The position numbers and the translations under genes were made by a program. From contig JAECYW010000004.1 in NCBI GenBank assembly GCA_023014335.1, forward strand, positions 3,720,001-3,784,000: a stretch of DNA of 64,000 nucleotides, given 5' to 3'. Source of the stretch: Galerina marginata (lineage: Eukaryota; Basidiomycota; Agaricomycetes; Agaricales; Galerinaceae). Of the stretch, positions 9,728-20,791 are shown one piece after another. How positions within the stretch are numbered: position 1 is the stretch's first letter; each line of letters begins with the position of its first letter. The notes beneath the pieces were generated by a model that ran no database searches, was not told the DNA's origin, and saw only the letters and a program-made list of their open reading frames with translations.

Positions 9728-12653
9728 ATGCCACCAGCAAAAAGCCCTCTCTGGGATCACTTCTTAATTGGCAAGAAACAGAACACATCTCATGCCCGAG
9801 CTCACTGTTTGGGTTGCATTGAAAAGGCACGTCCCATGGGGGCCGCAATTGAGCTTGATAACGAAGGGAAGCCAATATTGTTGAGTTTATTAACCCAGTC
9901 ATGGGTGCGCGACGGACCGCCGACGGTAAGTCAGTGCCACGCGCACAAAAACTTTAATGGATCACTCACTGGGATGCTGATGTGCATTTGACAGCTTGCG
10001 ATTCGGGCGTTGGCAGTGTCCTTGGGGTGAAAGACTCGATGGTGGCACATATTCTTGGGAAATCTGGCAATAATCCCTGCCCTAATGCATCAGCCGAGGC
10101 TCGAAAGGCGGCAAAGAAAATCAAGAACGGCGACAAGAAGAGGCCCCGGGAGGGTTCCGATAAGGATGGCGATGAAGCAACTCAAGCGAGCGAAGGGGAA
10201 CCTGCGAGGAAGAGTCAAAAACTACACACCAAGGTCCAGAAATCATTTACGCAGTCACACCTGAAGGTCTTTCGAGGAATCGACATCCCATTCACTGCCG
10301 ACCAGAAGAAGATTGTCGAGGAGCAGTTTCTTCGTGCAACGATCTCGGCAAACCTACCCTTCCAATGGGCGGAGGATCCAGAGGTCATTGCGCTATTCCT
10401 GCTTTTCCGGTCCACAGCTGCCGATGTCATGCCTTCGCAAAAACAAATATCAGGTCCACTCCTCAACAATGCAGATGCGTCACTCACGAAGCGGTTGAAG
10501 ACTTTTTTGAAGGGCCAATATGCGGTGATGGCATCAGATGGATGGAAAAATGGGTCTCGGGATTCAATCAATGGTGTAAATCTATCGGTTGAAGGCAAGG
10601 TAAGGCTTGTTTTCAATGGCTTAACAGTGGTACTCACTCAAAACTATTTTTTCTCAAGACATATCTTATCGATCTGATCCTCGCAACAGCACACAAAAAG
10701 GACGGCGAGTCGATGTGTAAAGCATTTGGAGGAATGATTGATAAAGCGGAGGAAGATTATGGGGTACTCATCGTAGCCTTTTGCTGCGACAACAATGGTG
10801 GTAGTCAGCGTGGAAGAAAGGATCTTGTGTTGAAACGACCGTGGTTGTTTGGTCCACCATGCTGTGCCCATCAGGTAAGTACATCCCCGGCGCAATCCTA
10901 ACTCATAATGATATTTTATTCTTTAGTTTCAATTAATTCTCGGCGAGTATTTTATAGAGGATAAGGAAGCTGCAAAAACTGCTGAGGAAGCAACCGATCT
11001 TATTGGCTGGGTCCTCAACCACTCACGCGTACGATCGATATTCAACGAGGCTCAACAAGAGATTCTGCCAGGGACGGTCCTAGCTTTCCTTGCCGCAAAC
11101 ATGACATGTTGGACAACTCACTTCACTGCATTTTACCGGTTATTCAACCTAAAGGATTCTATGCGACGCACTGTAATATCAAGCCGGGAAGAGATCATCT
11201 CTGCACAGGTCAGTGCTGAAAAGAACCACTTGAAGAGAGCAAAGCTTGAGGAAGACGCCGTTACACATTGCAAACTTATTGATGACGGAGGATTTTGGCG
11301 ACGTATCCACACTGTGCTTGACGATATTGAACCTATTTGTCTGGGGATTAACATGAACCAGGCAGATGCTATGCGTCCTGACCAGGCACTTTTGACGTTT
11401 GCAGGGATATTTTTACACTTCCAGAAACATCCAAAGCCGTCTGTTGCGGCCGGCATGAAGAAGCGCATTGAGAAGCGCTGGAAAGCTCTTGATCAACCAA
11501 TGTTTGTGTTAGCACTCATCCTCAATCCCTTCGAAGGGCTTTCGCGCTTTGGTGATAAAGCATCCATCAGCGTGTTTACTGTCAATACAATTCTATTGGA
11601 GGTAAGAGCTATTAGTCTGACTACATACAATTTGATTATTGAGACCCTTTGTTAGACATATCGCCGCGTTCGTTCGCGACCACCCAAAACCCCTCGGTCT
11701 GAAGTAGCCCAGCGAGAATACGACGAGGCGCAACTAGCAAAGGAAAAGGCAGTGTCTGAGTCGTTCCTCAGCTACCTTAGCTCAAAAGGACCTTTTGAGG
11801 ACTGGGAACGAAACAAAGCCAGTTTCCTTAGAGTGCATGTACGTCAGCTTTTAAAAATATTCCATGGCAAAGTAAACTTACCTGTTATAGGGCGATAATC
11901 CTGTCACCGTATGGAAAAACTTCCTCACGACGCCGTCCACCGCTGAACTTGCAGACTTCGCAATTTTGCTGCTCAGCATGTCCGTAAATCAAGCTGGCTT
12001 GGAAAGAAACTTTTCCGACCTGAAAATAAAGCAATCGCGATTGCGAAACCGTTTGAAGTTAGACCGACTCGAGAAAATGGCAAAGGTGAGTAGCAATCAA
12101 ACTTACGTTGCAATATCTTATAATCTCTCCATACTAGGTCGGCGCGGACATTCGTGCTTTGCAACAAGATGCTGGGTATATTCAGGAACAGGCAAAGCGA
12201 CAAAATCACGATGATTCAAAGGTTGGTGGACTTCTGGCAGTGCCTCGACACGATGATTTTCTGGAAGCCGAGGAAGATTTGAGCGAGGTTGAGGGCGAGC
12301 TGTCGGCACCTCGGTCTGCATTGGTGAAGACTCGAGAAGGGTGGAGGAACGAGATGAAGAAGTGGATCCGTGAGGAACGAGAGCAAAGCGACGATGACAG
12401 CGATGATGAGGAGCTCCCAAATGTCGTTTATGGTCGCCAGCGCTCAAAGTTCCTGCCGCGCTCCCTTGAGCTTCTGTTCGCAGGCCGAAAGGAAACTGAT
12501 ATCGACGAGCAGTTGAGGCGATTGCGACGGCACCAAGTCTGTACAGAGGAAGGGCGGTTGATGGAATTATTGGCAGACGAAGAGGCAGATGAAGCCAGGA
12601 TACCGGATGACGGGGAGCTGGAAGGATCCGGTGACGATTTCGATGGTTTATAA
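9728..12653 (+). CDS. hAT-family transposase (BED finger, DDE core, hAT dimerisation domain)
   Basis: Multi-exon gene inside the hAT ends. Exon 1 (9728 to about 9929) encodes a BED-type finger (W-x-HF...H-x-x-C-x-x-C). Exon 2 (from about 9995) holds a basic linker and the DUF659-like region with the first catalytic aspartate in ASDGWKNGSRD. The next exon carries the second aspartate in FCCDNNGGSQRGRKDL, followed by RPWLFGPPCCAHQ. The hAT C-terminal dimerisation region (ILLLSMSVNQAGLERNFS) lies at about 11965-12020, and the last exon (about 12138-12653) is acidic. Introns at about 10600, 10875, 11600, 11840 and 12086 have normal GT/AG ends and keep the frame. The first donor is uncertain; GTCAGT at 9930 restores phase. 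It probably mobilises this element. Confidence 0.86.
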
Positions 12654-12778
12654 TCACAGTCCTTTCTCGGCCAAAACCTTAATAAACCCTTAAAATCGAA
12701 GCCTTAATTAAGGGTTATTTAAGACTTAAGGCTTAACAACAAAATTTGGGGTTAATAACCCCTTAAGATCCAACACTG

Positions 12779-12786
12779 GATTTACT
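12779..12786 (+). repeat. Right target-site duplication of hAT element (GATTTACT)
   Basis: Perfect copy of 7681-7688, immediately after the terminal CCAACACTG at 12778. Confidence 0.93.
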
Positions 12787-14867
12787 GACTCCACATGATA
12801 GAGGCTATATCGCTTATTTCACATTCCGTGCCAGACACACCGAAGGCTGCCTTACCGGAGGCGTTTTTGAAAATGCCCCTACTAAGCCTATGACCATTTT
12901 TTTTTCATTTCCCCCATGTGTTACCCTCCATTGTTTGTTGATATCTCTTATTACTTACCCCATCCAAAGTTTGCTTCCCCCCCAACTTCTCGTCATTCTA
13001 ATCTCTTGTCTCCCCGGTGTACCATATTCAAATCCAACCCAATCCCACTGTAATTTATTTTACAGAGTCAAGACAGCCGTTTCAACCAGAGAAAAATCCC
13101 CAGTTATTTTAAAGTTCATTATTTCCTCATTTACTTTCACTTATCTCCTGTTCATTACTTATATTTGCGACAATGCACAAAGGTGCTTGTGGCTGTACGC
13201 TTCGGGCACGCAGATTGCTTATTTAATAACATTTCAACCAATTTCAACTCTGTTGCCTTTGCCACCACCGTGACCACCCCCAACTGTGCCGTGCCAGTGG
13301 CCACTCGTCACCAACCTCCGGTTGGCTCCTCGCGGCCCGTTGCGGTAAAAGAACGACGCACATTGAATCATAAGCAAAATTCGTGGAACGTAAGCGACCT
13401 TAGGCAAACCTTAGGTCAAATGAGCAACAAACATAAGCAACATTAGGTAATGATAGGGAGATCGTCAGCTACATTACCAGAAAGGACCCTGAAATTCGAA
13501 TAATCCCCTAAGTTTTGCCTTGAAAAGGTAGGAGGACCCTGAAATCATTACCATCTTAGGGCACTTAATATCCACGCCACCAAATCCTCGTATTCTAAAA
13601 TAACGACTTCCCCTAAAGGGGACTCGTAATATAAAAATTTCCCATGCTCACAGTCGTCCGATGATGCACTCTTAGTCTTTCAGTGTTTTACTCCTTCCTC
13701 GTACCATCACCATCCGTTAGTTTCCTTTGAAAGCCAAGGTGGAACGCTATCCGAAAATTTGGACTTTGACGATTTTATACTCTATGTTTTTCTTTCTGAA
13801 CATAAATCCCACGCACGCTCAAGCTCCCAAGAGATCTTCAGGCTACGGTGGCTGCGTAGTAGTCGTTCTACCACCACCTCGAATGACGTCGATGGTCAGA
13901 CCGGCTCTGGCCCGCTCCTTCGTGACATCGCATTCGTCCTGTTCCGTGGACACCAGTCGTCATGATATCGAACAAGGAAGCTGAAGAAATTGACATGGTA
14001 AGCAATTATTTCAGTTAGGATACAAACATATCACTAACATCGCCTACAACTTCATAGTTTATAGGGCTGGCACGTCCTCCTTCGCCCGAACCTCCAACGT
14101 TGGTCGCGTAGCCAACGCCCGCCTCCTACCTCTCTTACTCCTCGAGCCAGAACTTACAACCCACATCTGCACTCGTGTCTTTCGCACCTGCGTATGCTGA
14201 GGCTGTTGCAAGGTGGGCATCAGCACCTTAAGCAACCAAAAAGACTAAGGACGAATGGGTACGTGCACCACTTTTATCAAGAGTTAGGAAGGCGATGCTT
14301 AACGATGAATCTTAAATAGACCACCACAAAAAAATCCAATTTATTGCTTTTACAAAATGTTGACCAGACAAGACCTTGGGTAAGGCCTGTGAGGCCTGGG
14401 GGAGTTTTTCATTGGCAGCGAGTCTCATTGCGTTCAATATCATTGCGTTTTCCAGTACATCCATACTTGGTCATTTTCTTGGGAATCCGAAACTGCAATG
14501 CAAGCTTCTATTATTTCTAGCCACGAGGACCCTTTCGTAGATTGGTTGACTACGTCCTCAGCCCGTTCGTCTTGGTACATAGTTTACTTGTTGCACTTGT
14601 TGCACGATAATCCGGAGACTTCAAAAACGAAGAAAACAATGCGTGTGAACAATCCACCATCTCAGCCTCGCCGCTAAATTCAATGAGCTGATCCCTGTTC
14701 AACATGTCAACGAACGTACAAGTTTATCGAAATCCTGCACTGGGACACACCACCTCTGGGAGTCGGATTCTCTCCGCCTATGCATCTAGTCAGATCAAGG
14801 CGCCACTGGGCAGATACGGTGTGAGGGCACAGGTGATTGTTGTTCCCCTCCTTCTGTACTCTCCAAG
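12787..14867. other. Region without a supported gene
   Basis: Low-complexity and AT-rich sequence with short ORFs. About 13300-13345 repeats the CCAACCTCCGGTTGG-containing element seen near 5020. ORFs around 13727-13984 and 14704-14895 lack recognisable domains. They might be the decayed 5' part of the interrupted ORF that begins near 14868, but I cannot connect them convincingly. Confidence 0.4.
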
Positions 14868-15215
14868 ATGCAGAAACACATCCAGCATGCCATAGACGGC
14901 CTGGATCATCATCGGGCAGCAGAGAGGCACATGGGGAGGCAACGTATAGCTGTTGCTCAATCCCAACACATGGTATCAATGGCACAGCAGTGCGCTTCTG
15001 TCCGGCAAGACCAGGAAACCGACTTGTTGCTGGATCTAAGACACTGCGGAGACAAGCATACTCCCCAAAATGGGTTCAAAATCGTTCGAGCAGCAAGGAA
15101 TACTCTTGTGGCTGAGGCGGAGCTGGCAATGACGAAGTTCAAGGAGTGTCAGCACACGTTGGTTCTGCGCGAGGCAGAACTTAAGGAAGCTCGAACCTAC
15201 GTTGCAGATGCAGAT

Positions 15216-15223
15216 CATCAAAT
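15216..15223 (+). repeat. Left target-site duplication of MITE (CATCAAAT)
   Basis: CATCAAAT directly before CAAGGGGGTGGCGG, repeated perfectly at 15725-15732 after the other terminus. Confidence 0.92.
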
Positions 15224-15724
15224 CAAGGGGGTGGCGGAATGTGGAAAATGTACCAACACTCACTAAATTTTTTTCAGGCTGGCGGGTGACCCCCCCCCCT
15301 CCCCCTCCCCCCAAAAAAGGTATGTTTTCCGTGAATATATGTTTTTTTCTGATGTTTTCCAGAAAAAAGTTGGTTCCTTCTGTGGTTTTGGTCGCTCAAG
15401 TGATAAATCCTGGGCAACATCCTCCATTCCTTCCCATTAAAAACATCCCGTGCCATTGCAAGTTGAAGCTGTTTATTTTTTTCCCCTTTCCGCTCATCAT
15501 TGACATAGTTGAAGGTCGTATTAAATATTTTACCGACATCCTTTTTGCTCTTTCTGACTCTTAAACCCTCTTTTCGTGCCAATCCCATCTTCTGGCGAAG
15601 CAGCGAGCCCCAAGCAACTAATTTTACGACAAGAATTGAGAGGGTCACTATTATTTTTCGGCCTGCGGCCGGACCCCCCCCCCTCCCACCCTATGTTCGG
15701 GATCCACGTTCCGCCACCCCCTTG
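15224..15724. mobile_element. hAT-like MITE, 501 bp
   Basis: The termini are inverted repeats of about 20 bp: CAAGGGGGTGGCGGAATGTG on the left matches the inverse of the right end except for one base (AATG/AACG). An 8-bp duplication (CATCAAAT) flanks it, which points to hAT mobilisation. The inside has two direct copies of a C-rich segment (about 15270-15312 and 15655-15690) and no transposase. The termini do not match the resident hAT (CAGTGTTGGA), so another transposase must have moved it. Confidence 0.9.
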
Positions 15725-15732
15725 CATCAAAT
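15725..15732 (+). repeat. Right target-site duplication of MITE (CATCAAAT)
   Basis: Perfect copy of 15216-15223. Both copies are read as HQI in the interrupted ORF. Confidence 0.92.
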
Positions 15733-16219
15733 AGGCAATTTCCTCAATGTCTTCGACCATAGTGAGCTGCCTTTTAAAGCTGCCCAATATACTCCCATGC
15801 CGGAATATGTTTTCTCGTTATACCAATCACAACTGGCCACATATCTCTCAACCGACGGGCCTGCCAGCAGGTTCGATTTGCCTACTCCGAGGATGTCGTC
15901 AAGTGGTGTCATATCTCCTCCGAACCTCGGAAACCAGGCAGAGGTAACGCCAACACAGGAGGAAGACCAGCCTGATATAAGTGACGACGATGACGAGGTG
16001 ACCAAAGCTTTAGTGGTGTGTTTCCTCTCTGCTAAGTTGTCGCAATTTGGGTGCTAAAAGTAGGTATACAATTCACCTTCTAGGCTGAGGTCGAAAGAAG
16101 AAGAAAGGGGAAACGCAAAGCGAAGGAAGATGCCGGCGCCGAAAGGAAAAGGATAAAACAAGATCCAGGCGGAAGTTCCAGGAGAAGTTCCTGAAGTCAT
16201 TGATTTGATATAAAGCGGT

Positions 16220-16640
16220 TCTCATTTAGCGGTTGTACAAAGGACTTGGGGTCATTCGAGCAATATGAAGCATAAAAGCACCTCGTGGAAGGGTCGGGGC
16301 GAAGTTTGTAGACGGCATCAAGATGGCATTGGTGTCGGTATGGATTATGGATTATGCAAAGCAGTGTAAAAGGGAGTTCTCATTCGTCCTAGTACTTAGA
16401 GAGCTAAAATTCGGTCCTCTGTAATTGTAATATTTTTTTTTCAGTTATTTCACAGCTTCTTAAGCTTTCTCTCCTAACCCAAAACCACAGTGTATACCTG
16501 CGACGTGAACATGCTGTCAGATGCATCTCACTTACGAGATAAGAAAGCGCCTAGGAGATGACTTTTCTGGACCAAGAACCAGTATTCGAGATTTGTAACG
16601 CGCAAGTAGTATGTGAAGTCACCGCCCAAAAATGTCAGGA
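16220..16640 (+). repeat. Duplicated 3' flank of DUF7918 gene, copy next to MDR-A
   Basis: Shares long collinear stretches with 4500-4900 (AACATGCTGTCAGATGCAT, GATAAGAAAGCGCC.AGGAGATGACTTTTC, GATTTGTAACGCGCAA). A third copy lies at 20150-20540. It shows that the DUF7918 tail and its downstream DNA were copied together to this site. Confidence 0.8.
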
Positions 16641-16856
16641 ATTATTCTGAGCCAAGCAGTCACACTGAGCGCGAGGCAGAGGCGCGTTAAGGTCATGTGC
16701 CGATCTGCCAGAAGCTTGAAACGAGGATACTACCTCAAGTGGTTCCAATAAAGAGAGATTTTCAGGCATGAGAACGTCGTGCAGAGCATAATCTTATAAT
16801 TCAGATACGGAGCCCTGAAGACATTGAATATAACGATGGCTATTAGCAAGGAAAGG

Positions 16857-18121
16857 TCAGGCAGTTTCCTGGGGATGGGCGACCAACTTCAGCCTGGAGA
16901 CTTGATCTGCTTCCATCCTCGCCAAGCCATCTGGGATACCTGCAAGGCCATTGGGTAAAACCTCGACTCTGTTGGGCTGGGAGAAAAAGCCTTCAGCCTT
17001 CGACAAGCCAAAAGCCAATTGATCATTGTTACCTTAATGCTGCCATTCTCGAGATATTTGGGAACTCTATTCTGATAGATGTCATCTATTATTTCGAGAT
17101 TCTGAGGCAGTGTCGCCACCGCTATGGCACGGATTAAGGTCTTATTATCAGGGTTATTTGACGTTGCTGGGAGGTCGACTACCATTTCTCCTCCAGGTGC
17201 GAGGATGTGAAGGCCTTGTTGTTGGGTAGCCTCGAGAGAAACGCTATCGTAGATGTATTTAACGAGGCTGCCGTCGACGATCTTGCCGATTTCACTTGCG
17301 AGAGAAGCGGGCTCGAGATTGCGGTCTAATACGTGTGTCGCTCCGAGGGACTTGAGGGCATCGGTGTGTGAGAGAGATGCAGTGGTAAATATGGGCGAGA
17401 ATCCAGACAATTTGACGAGCTGAATCGCTGATTGGCCGCACAGGGTGAGAAAGGCGATCTTGGCGATGAAATAAATCCTACACGCACCCATTTGCCCCAC
17501 AGAAGTCGAGCCACCAAGAACAACAAAAGGTGTTCCGGCATAATTTCCTTCCTTGGATCCAGGAGGAGCGAGCCCAAATCCGTACGGTTTCTTGTTGTAA
17601 AGCCCAACGTAAGCTGTGGTGAACCCCAATGGTATAGTGGCCGCATCGTCATATGACACATGAGAAGGGATCTACAATAGGGATTTTAAAGACGAGGTTT
17701 ACAACTGAAAATAATCGCGCTTTACCTTCGCCGTTACAGCTGCCAGCGTGATATGGTACTGCTGGAAGCCACCCCCAGTCACTGCCCACCGATCTTGAAC
17801 GAGGCTGTATAAGTTGGAGTCAACTGGTAGGAGCGAATGCCATATGTCCAGGACTCACACTCGATCGCCTTTCTTGAAATTCGTTACTCCCTCACCGATA
17901 TCTTCAACATCTCCCGCAATATCTATACCAAGAATGATGGGGAAATTTTTGAACTGGCCCACTTCCGCTCGTTTCTGTATCTTCCAATCCACTGGGTTCA
18001 GTGCCGTCGCTTGCACCTTGATTAGTAGTTCCCCAGCTTGAGCCTTGGGAACTGGTATCTCTGCAACGACGAAAGGACCAAGCAATTTTTCTATGACAAG
18101 AGCTTTCTGTGTGGAAGACAT
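16857..18121 (-). CDS. Medium-chain reductase MDR-A (zinc-independent, enoyl-reductase/quinone-oxidoreductase type)
   Basis: Five-exon gene on -. Exon 1 (18121 to ~17856) encodes the GroES-like domain (KALVIEKLLGPFVV, VQATALNPVDWKIQK, LGIDIAGDVEDIGEGV, KKGDRV). Exon 2 reads VQDRWAVTGGGFQQYHITLA. Exon 3 carries the start of the nucleotide-binding motif (VVLGGSTSVGQM). Exon 4 continues IQLVKLSGFSPIFTTAS to an alanine/glycine-rich core (LHILAPGGEMVVDL). The last exon ends VSRLKLVAHPQETA, stop at 16857-16859. The G-x-x-x-x-G-Q pattern fits NAD(P)H binding. The cysteine/histidine catalytic-zinc ligands of true alcohol dehydrogenases are absent. Such enzymes reduce activated C=C bonds or quinones; the substrate is unknown. 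Closest to MDR-B, with a DUF7918 remnant immediately downstream. Confidence 0.85.
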
Positions 18122-18184
18122 GGAAAGAAAGAGGTGTTGACCATCCTCGAGGGAACGATATAGATAGTATTTATGTGAAAATTA

Positions 18185-18400
18185 TCACCGTATTACCGAC
18201 CATAAACTGCTGAACACGACGAATACATGGGGCCGAAACAGAGGAGTCATTCTCCCTGTACCACACACCAAGGAGTGCCGAACGCGACGAATACATGGTG
18301 CCGAAACAGAGAGAGGTGGCATTCTCACCGTATCACCGACCAGAAATTGCCGAACAACAACGAATACATGGTGCCGAGACAGAGGCGTCACCCTCACTAA
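18185..18400. repeat. Three ~70-bp tandem repeats upstream of MDR-A
   Basis: Three units starting near 18187, 18259 and 18328 share CCGTAT.ACCGACCA, TGCCGAAC..CGACGAATACATGG.GCCGA.ACAGAG. They lie 65-280 bp upstream of the MDR-A start. The paralogue MDR-B has a single unit in the matching place (about 22122-22190), so the array expanded after duplication. It could hold repeated transcription-factor sites. Confidence 0.75.
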
Positions 18401-20150
18401 GCATTACGAAAGAAACTGGAATCCAAACTCTGTCGTTCGAGCTTCTATGTCACAGTATAGCCGTGAATAGTGGAGTCTTGAGCGATGCTGACGAATGTTA
18501 TCCAAAGTGTACCAAGCCTGAAAGCCTTAGACCCGTTGAACTGTGACGCTAGCGGTATGTGCAGAGGCTGACAACGAAGAATGGACAGAACGTGAAAGAG
18601 CCAGGTAGAGGGAGACTCGGAGGTTCGAGTTACTGGCCGAATGATCCAAATTAGTGTGGTCGAAAAATAGCAAACACGACCACACAACGCGAACGCGTGT
18701 CAAGTCGGCGCAATTCGTGATTCCCAGTCCTGCTCGCGGTAGCGAAAAAAGTCCTGGCCTCGATACCAAAGCAGTGAGCAGGGAAATATAATATCCACCT
18801 ATCCGAGTTTTGTTACCTATCTCCGACTCCCAAGGGCCTCACGCATCAGCAAGTTAGCATTTTACTTGTTCCCTTTTCAGCGCTTTTTAGCTTTTTTGGG
18901 CTTTGAGAAAAAGCGACAAGGGAAAAGGTCAAAAAGCTGGCAAATGACCGACCTACCCATTTGGGATACTCGCTTACATAACTAAACTACAGGAAGCGAA
19001 ATCTACAGCGACGGTGAATGAAGTACGATGGTACGATATGCTGTTGGAAATTCAGCTGGGTATGTACTAGGTCAGGCGCAAAAGTGGGGTTCAAAACATG
19101 AGTGACGGAATGGTATCTCTAAATCATGGATCATACTGAGGGGGGCACTGCTGGGAGACCGTGCTTACACTGACCCAGGTCCCATAAGTCTAACATACGC
19201 CGCAATCTCCCTCAGCTGGATCCTAACCCTTCCGTCACCAATGAGCCGACCTCCTAACTGAGCTTTTAAGGAAGCAATGGCGATGATCGATTTTGTTCGT
19301 GGTTAAATGCGACCAGTAGTTGATATTGAGGGCTCGAAACAGAAGCTGTTGAACGAGCTTAAACATCTGATCAGCGCCGCATTCTGTCGTTTTCGCTGAG
19401 TTTAGGTGAGAAGGGAAGGCACTGAGCAGAGCGAGTGAAAGAATGACGAGGGAGTTCAACACGTCGAGGCAGGAGTCGCAGGACGGACACGTTTCCAAAC
19501 ACGTGACATTGTTGAAATCTATTTCCGGCAATTTCGAACGTGCTCCTTCTTCCCTTCTCACTCCCACCACCAAGGTCGCCGGACCAACTTCGCCTGCCTT
19601 GAATCGTCGTCGCCCTCCTGTCGCCCATCGTTTGTTGCTCACTATGTCTCTTCAGGTGGGTTGGATGGTGATTCGACCCTGACTTCGCTCTGACGACCCC
19701 TTACATCAAATCCGAACGGTCTGGCTCCTTACTTCGGATAAGATTGGTACGTATACAGTTTGACAACCTGTAGCCTGAATAGCCACTAACTGTAGAAAGT
19801 CCATGAAACTATGTAATTATGTGCCTACCCGTAATTAATGCCAAACGTAGTCAGTCCTGTATTACGGTATGTAACTTTCGTAGCTTTTTGACTTTTTTGT
19901 AGTTTGAGTGACCGAAAAAAGCAGTGCGCTTTTTCGGAAAGGGGACGCGGCTTTTTCAGCTTGTCGCTTTCGTCCCTTTTCGTCCCTTTTTTACCTTGTA
20001 CAAGCGCAAAAAAGCTATTTGCTAAACTACCGATGCGATGGCCCACCGGACAAGAACGAGACAATCCAATTTGATTTGAGCCTGTTGTCAGGATCATGAA
20101 GACGCCGGGAAATGAATCAGATACAATTGTATTACGACCCGCAATACTTT
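18401..20150. other. Region without a supported gene
   Basis: Contains ORFs on both strands around 19235-19682 that overlap antisense and show no domain. Poly-T/poly-A-rich stretches lie near 18880-18930 and 19880-20000. I see no coherent exon chain. Confidence 0.4.
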
Positions 20151-20540
20151 AAATTTCCATGTCGTGCGGTCGTACAAAGGACTTGGGGGCATCCGAGCGA
20201 TATGAAGGATAAAAGCACCACGTGGAGAGTCGGGGCGAAGTTTGTAGATAGCCTTGGTGTCGATTTGGCGTGATTATGGATCGGGCAGTTTGCGTCAAGC
20301 AACATTGCTTTGAGGACTAGAATTTTGTCCTCTGCAATCATCATAATTTTTCACCACCTCTCAAGCTTTCTTTCCGATACCGCAGGGTATGCTCGCGAGG
20401 TAATGAACATGCTGTGAGATGCATCCCGCTCACAAACAAGATAAGAAAGCTCGCTCAGGATACGACTCTTCTCGGCGAGGAACTATTATTCAAGATCTGT
20501 AATGTGCAAATAGTAAGAAGTCGCCGTCCAAAATGTCACT
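20150..20540 (+). repeat. Orphan copy of the DUF7918 3' flank
   Basis: Matches 4500-4900 and 16220-16640 in order (GTACAAAGGACTTGGGG.CATCCGAGC, AACATGCTGTGAGATGCATC, GATAAGAAAGC). No DUF7918 coding sequence is left here. It sits just 3' of MDR-B, as in the MDR-A unit, and marks the edge of a duplicated block. Confidence 0.78.
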
Positions 20541-20791
20541 GATTATAAATTGCTTGCCAAGCAGTCACGTCGGGCGGGAGACAAAGACGCGTTAAGACCT
20601 TGAGGTCTTGCAATGTGCCGGATCATTAGAGCCTTGAAGCGAGGATAGTACCTCAAGTGGTTCCGACAACGAAGAGAAAATTTCAGGCTTGAGAACTTCG
20701 TGCCGAGCTTCCCAAGCCAACCAAAAATAATTCTGATATGGAACCCGACATTGGGTATCACAAATTCATAACGATTATTAGCAAAGAGAAG

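Larger units (their letters stand above)
7689..12778 (+). mobile_element. hAT-superfamily DNA transposon with nested LTR element
   Basis: The element starts CAGTGTTGGACCTAAGGGTT and ends in the inverse of CAGTGTTGGATCTTAAGGGG, a short imperfect terminal inverted repeat flanked by a perfect 8-bp duplication (GATTTACT). Both subterminal regions are rich in TTAAGGGTTA/CCTTAATTAAG words (7697-7760, 9420-9440, 12670-12770), as expected for transposase-binding sites. A 1.64-kb LTR element sits in the left subterminal region, so the hAT itself is about 3.45 kb. It encodes a multi-exon transposase on + (9728-12653) with no obvious disabling mutation, so it may be a recently active autonomous copy. 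Confidence 0.93.
14868..16213 (+). pseudogene. Chimeric ORF split by a MITE and ending in a DUF7918 C-terminal tail
   Basis: From 14868 an ORF rich in charged, helix-forming sequence (VAEAELAMTKFKECQ, LREAELKEA) runs to the MITE target site at 15216-15223, where CAT CAA AT. encodes HQI. After the MITE the second target copy (15725-15732) again encodes HQI and continues GNFLNVFDHSELPF. Element plus duplication is 509 bp, which shifts the frame and adds stops, so the insertion breaks the ORF. From about 15895 the same frame enters a DUF7918-type tail (SPPNLGNQAEV, SDDDDEVTKAL). The last exon (about 16085-16213) has a small deletion relative to copy 2 and a degenerate end (VIDLI in place of VIDLT, now out of frame). 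The function of the first half is unknown. Confidence 0.65.

Noticed and set aside
16889..17659. A single 256-residue reading of MDR-A exons 3-5
   Set aside because: It reads through two introns; splicing at GG|GTGCGT...CAG and before the last exon restores the conserved VGQMAIQLVKL and C-terminus.
19235..19682. Overlapping ORFs on both strands (135 and 79 residues)
   Set aside because: Mutually antisense with no domain; neither has a supporting exon chain.
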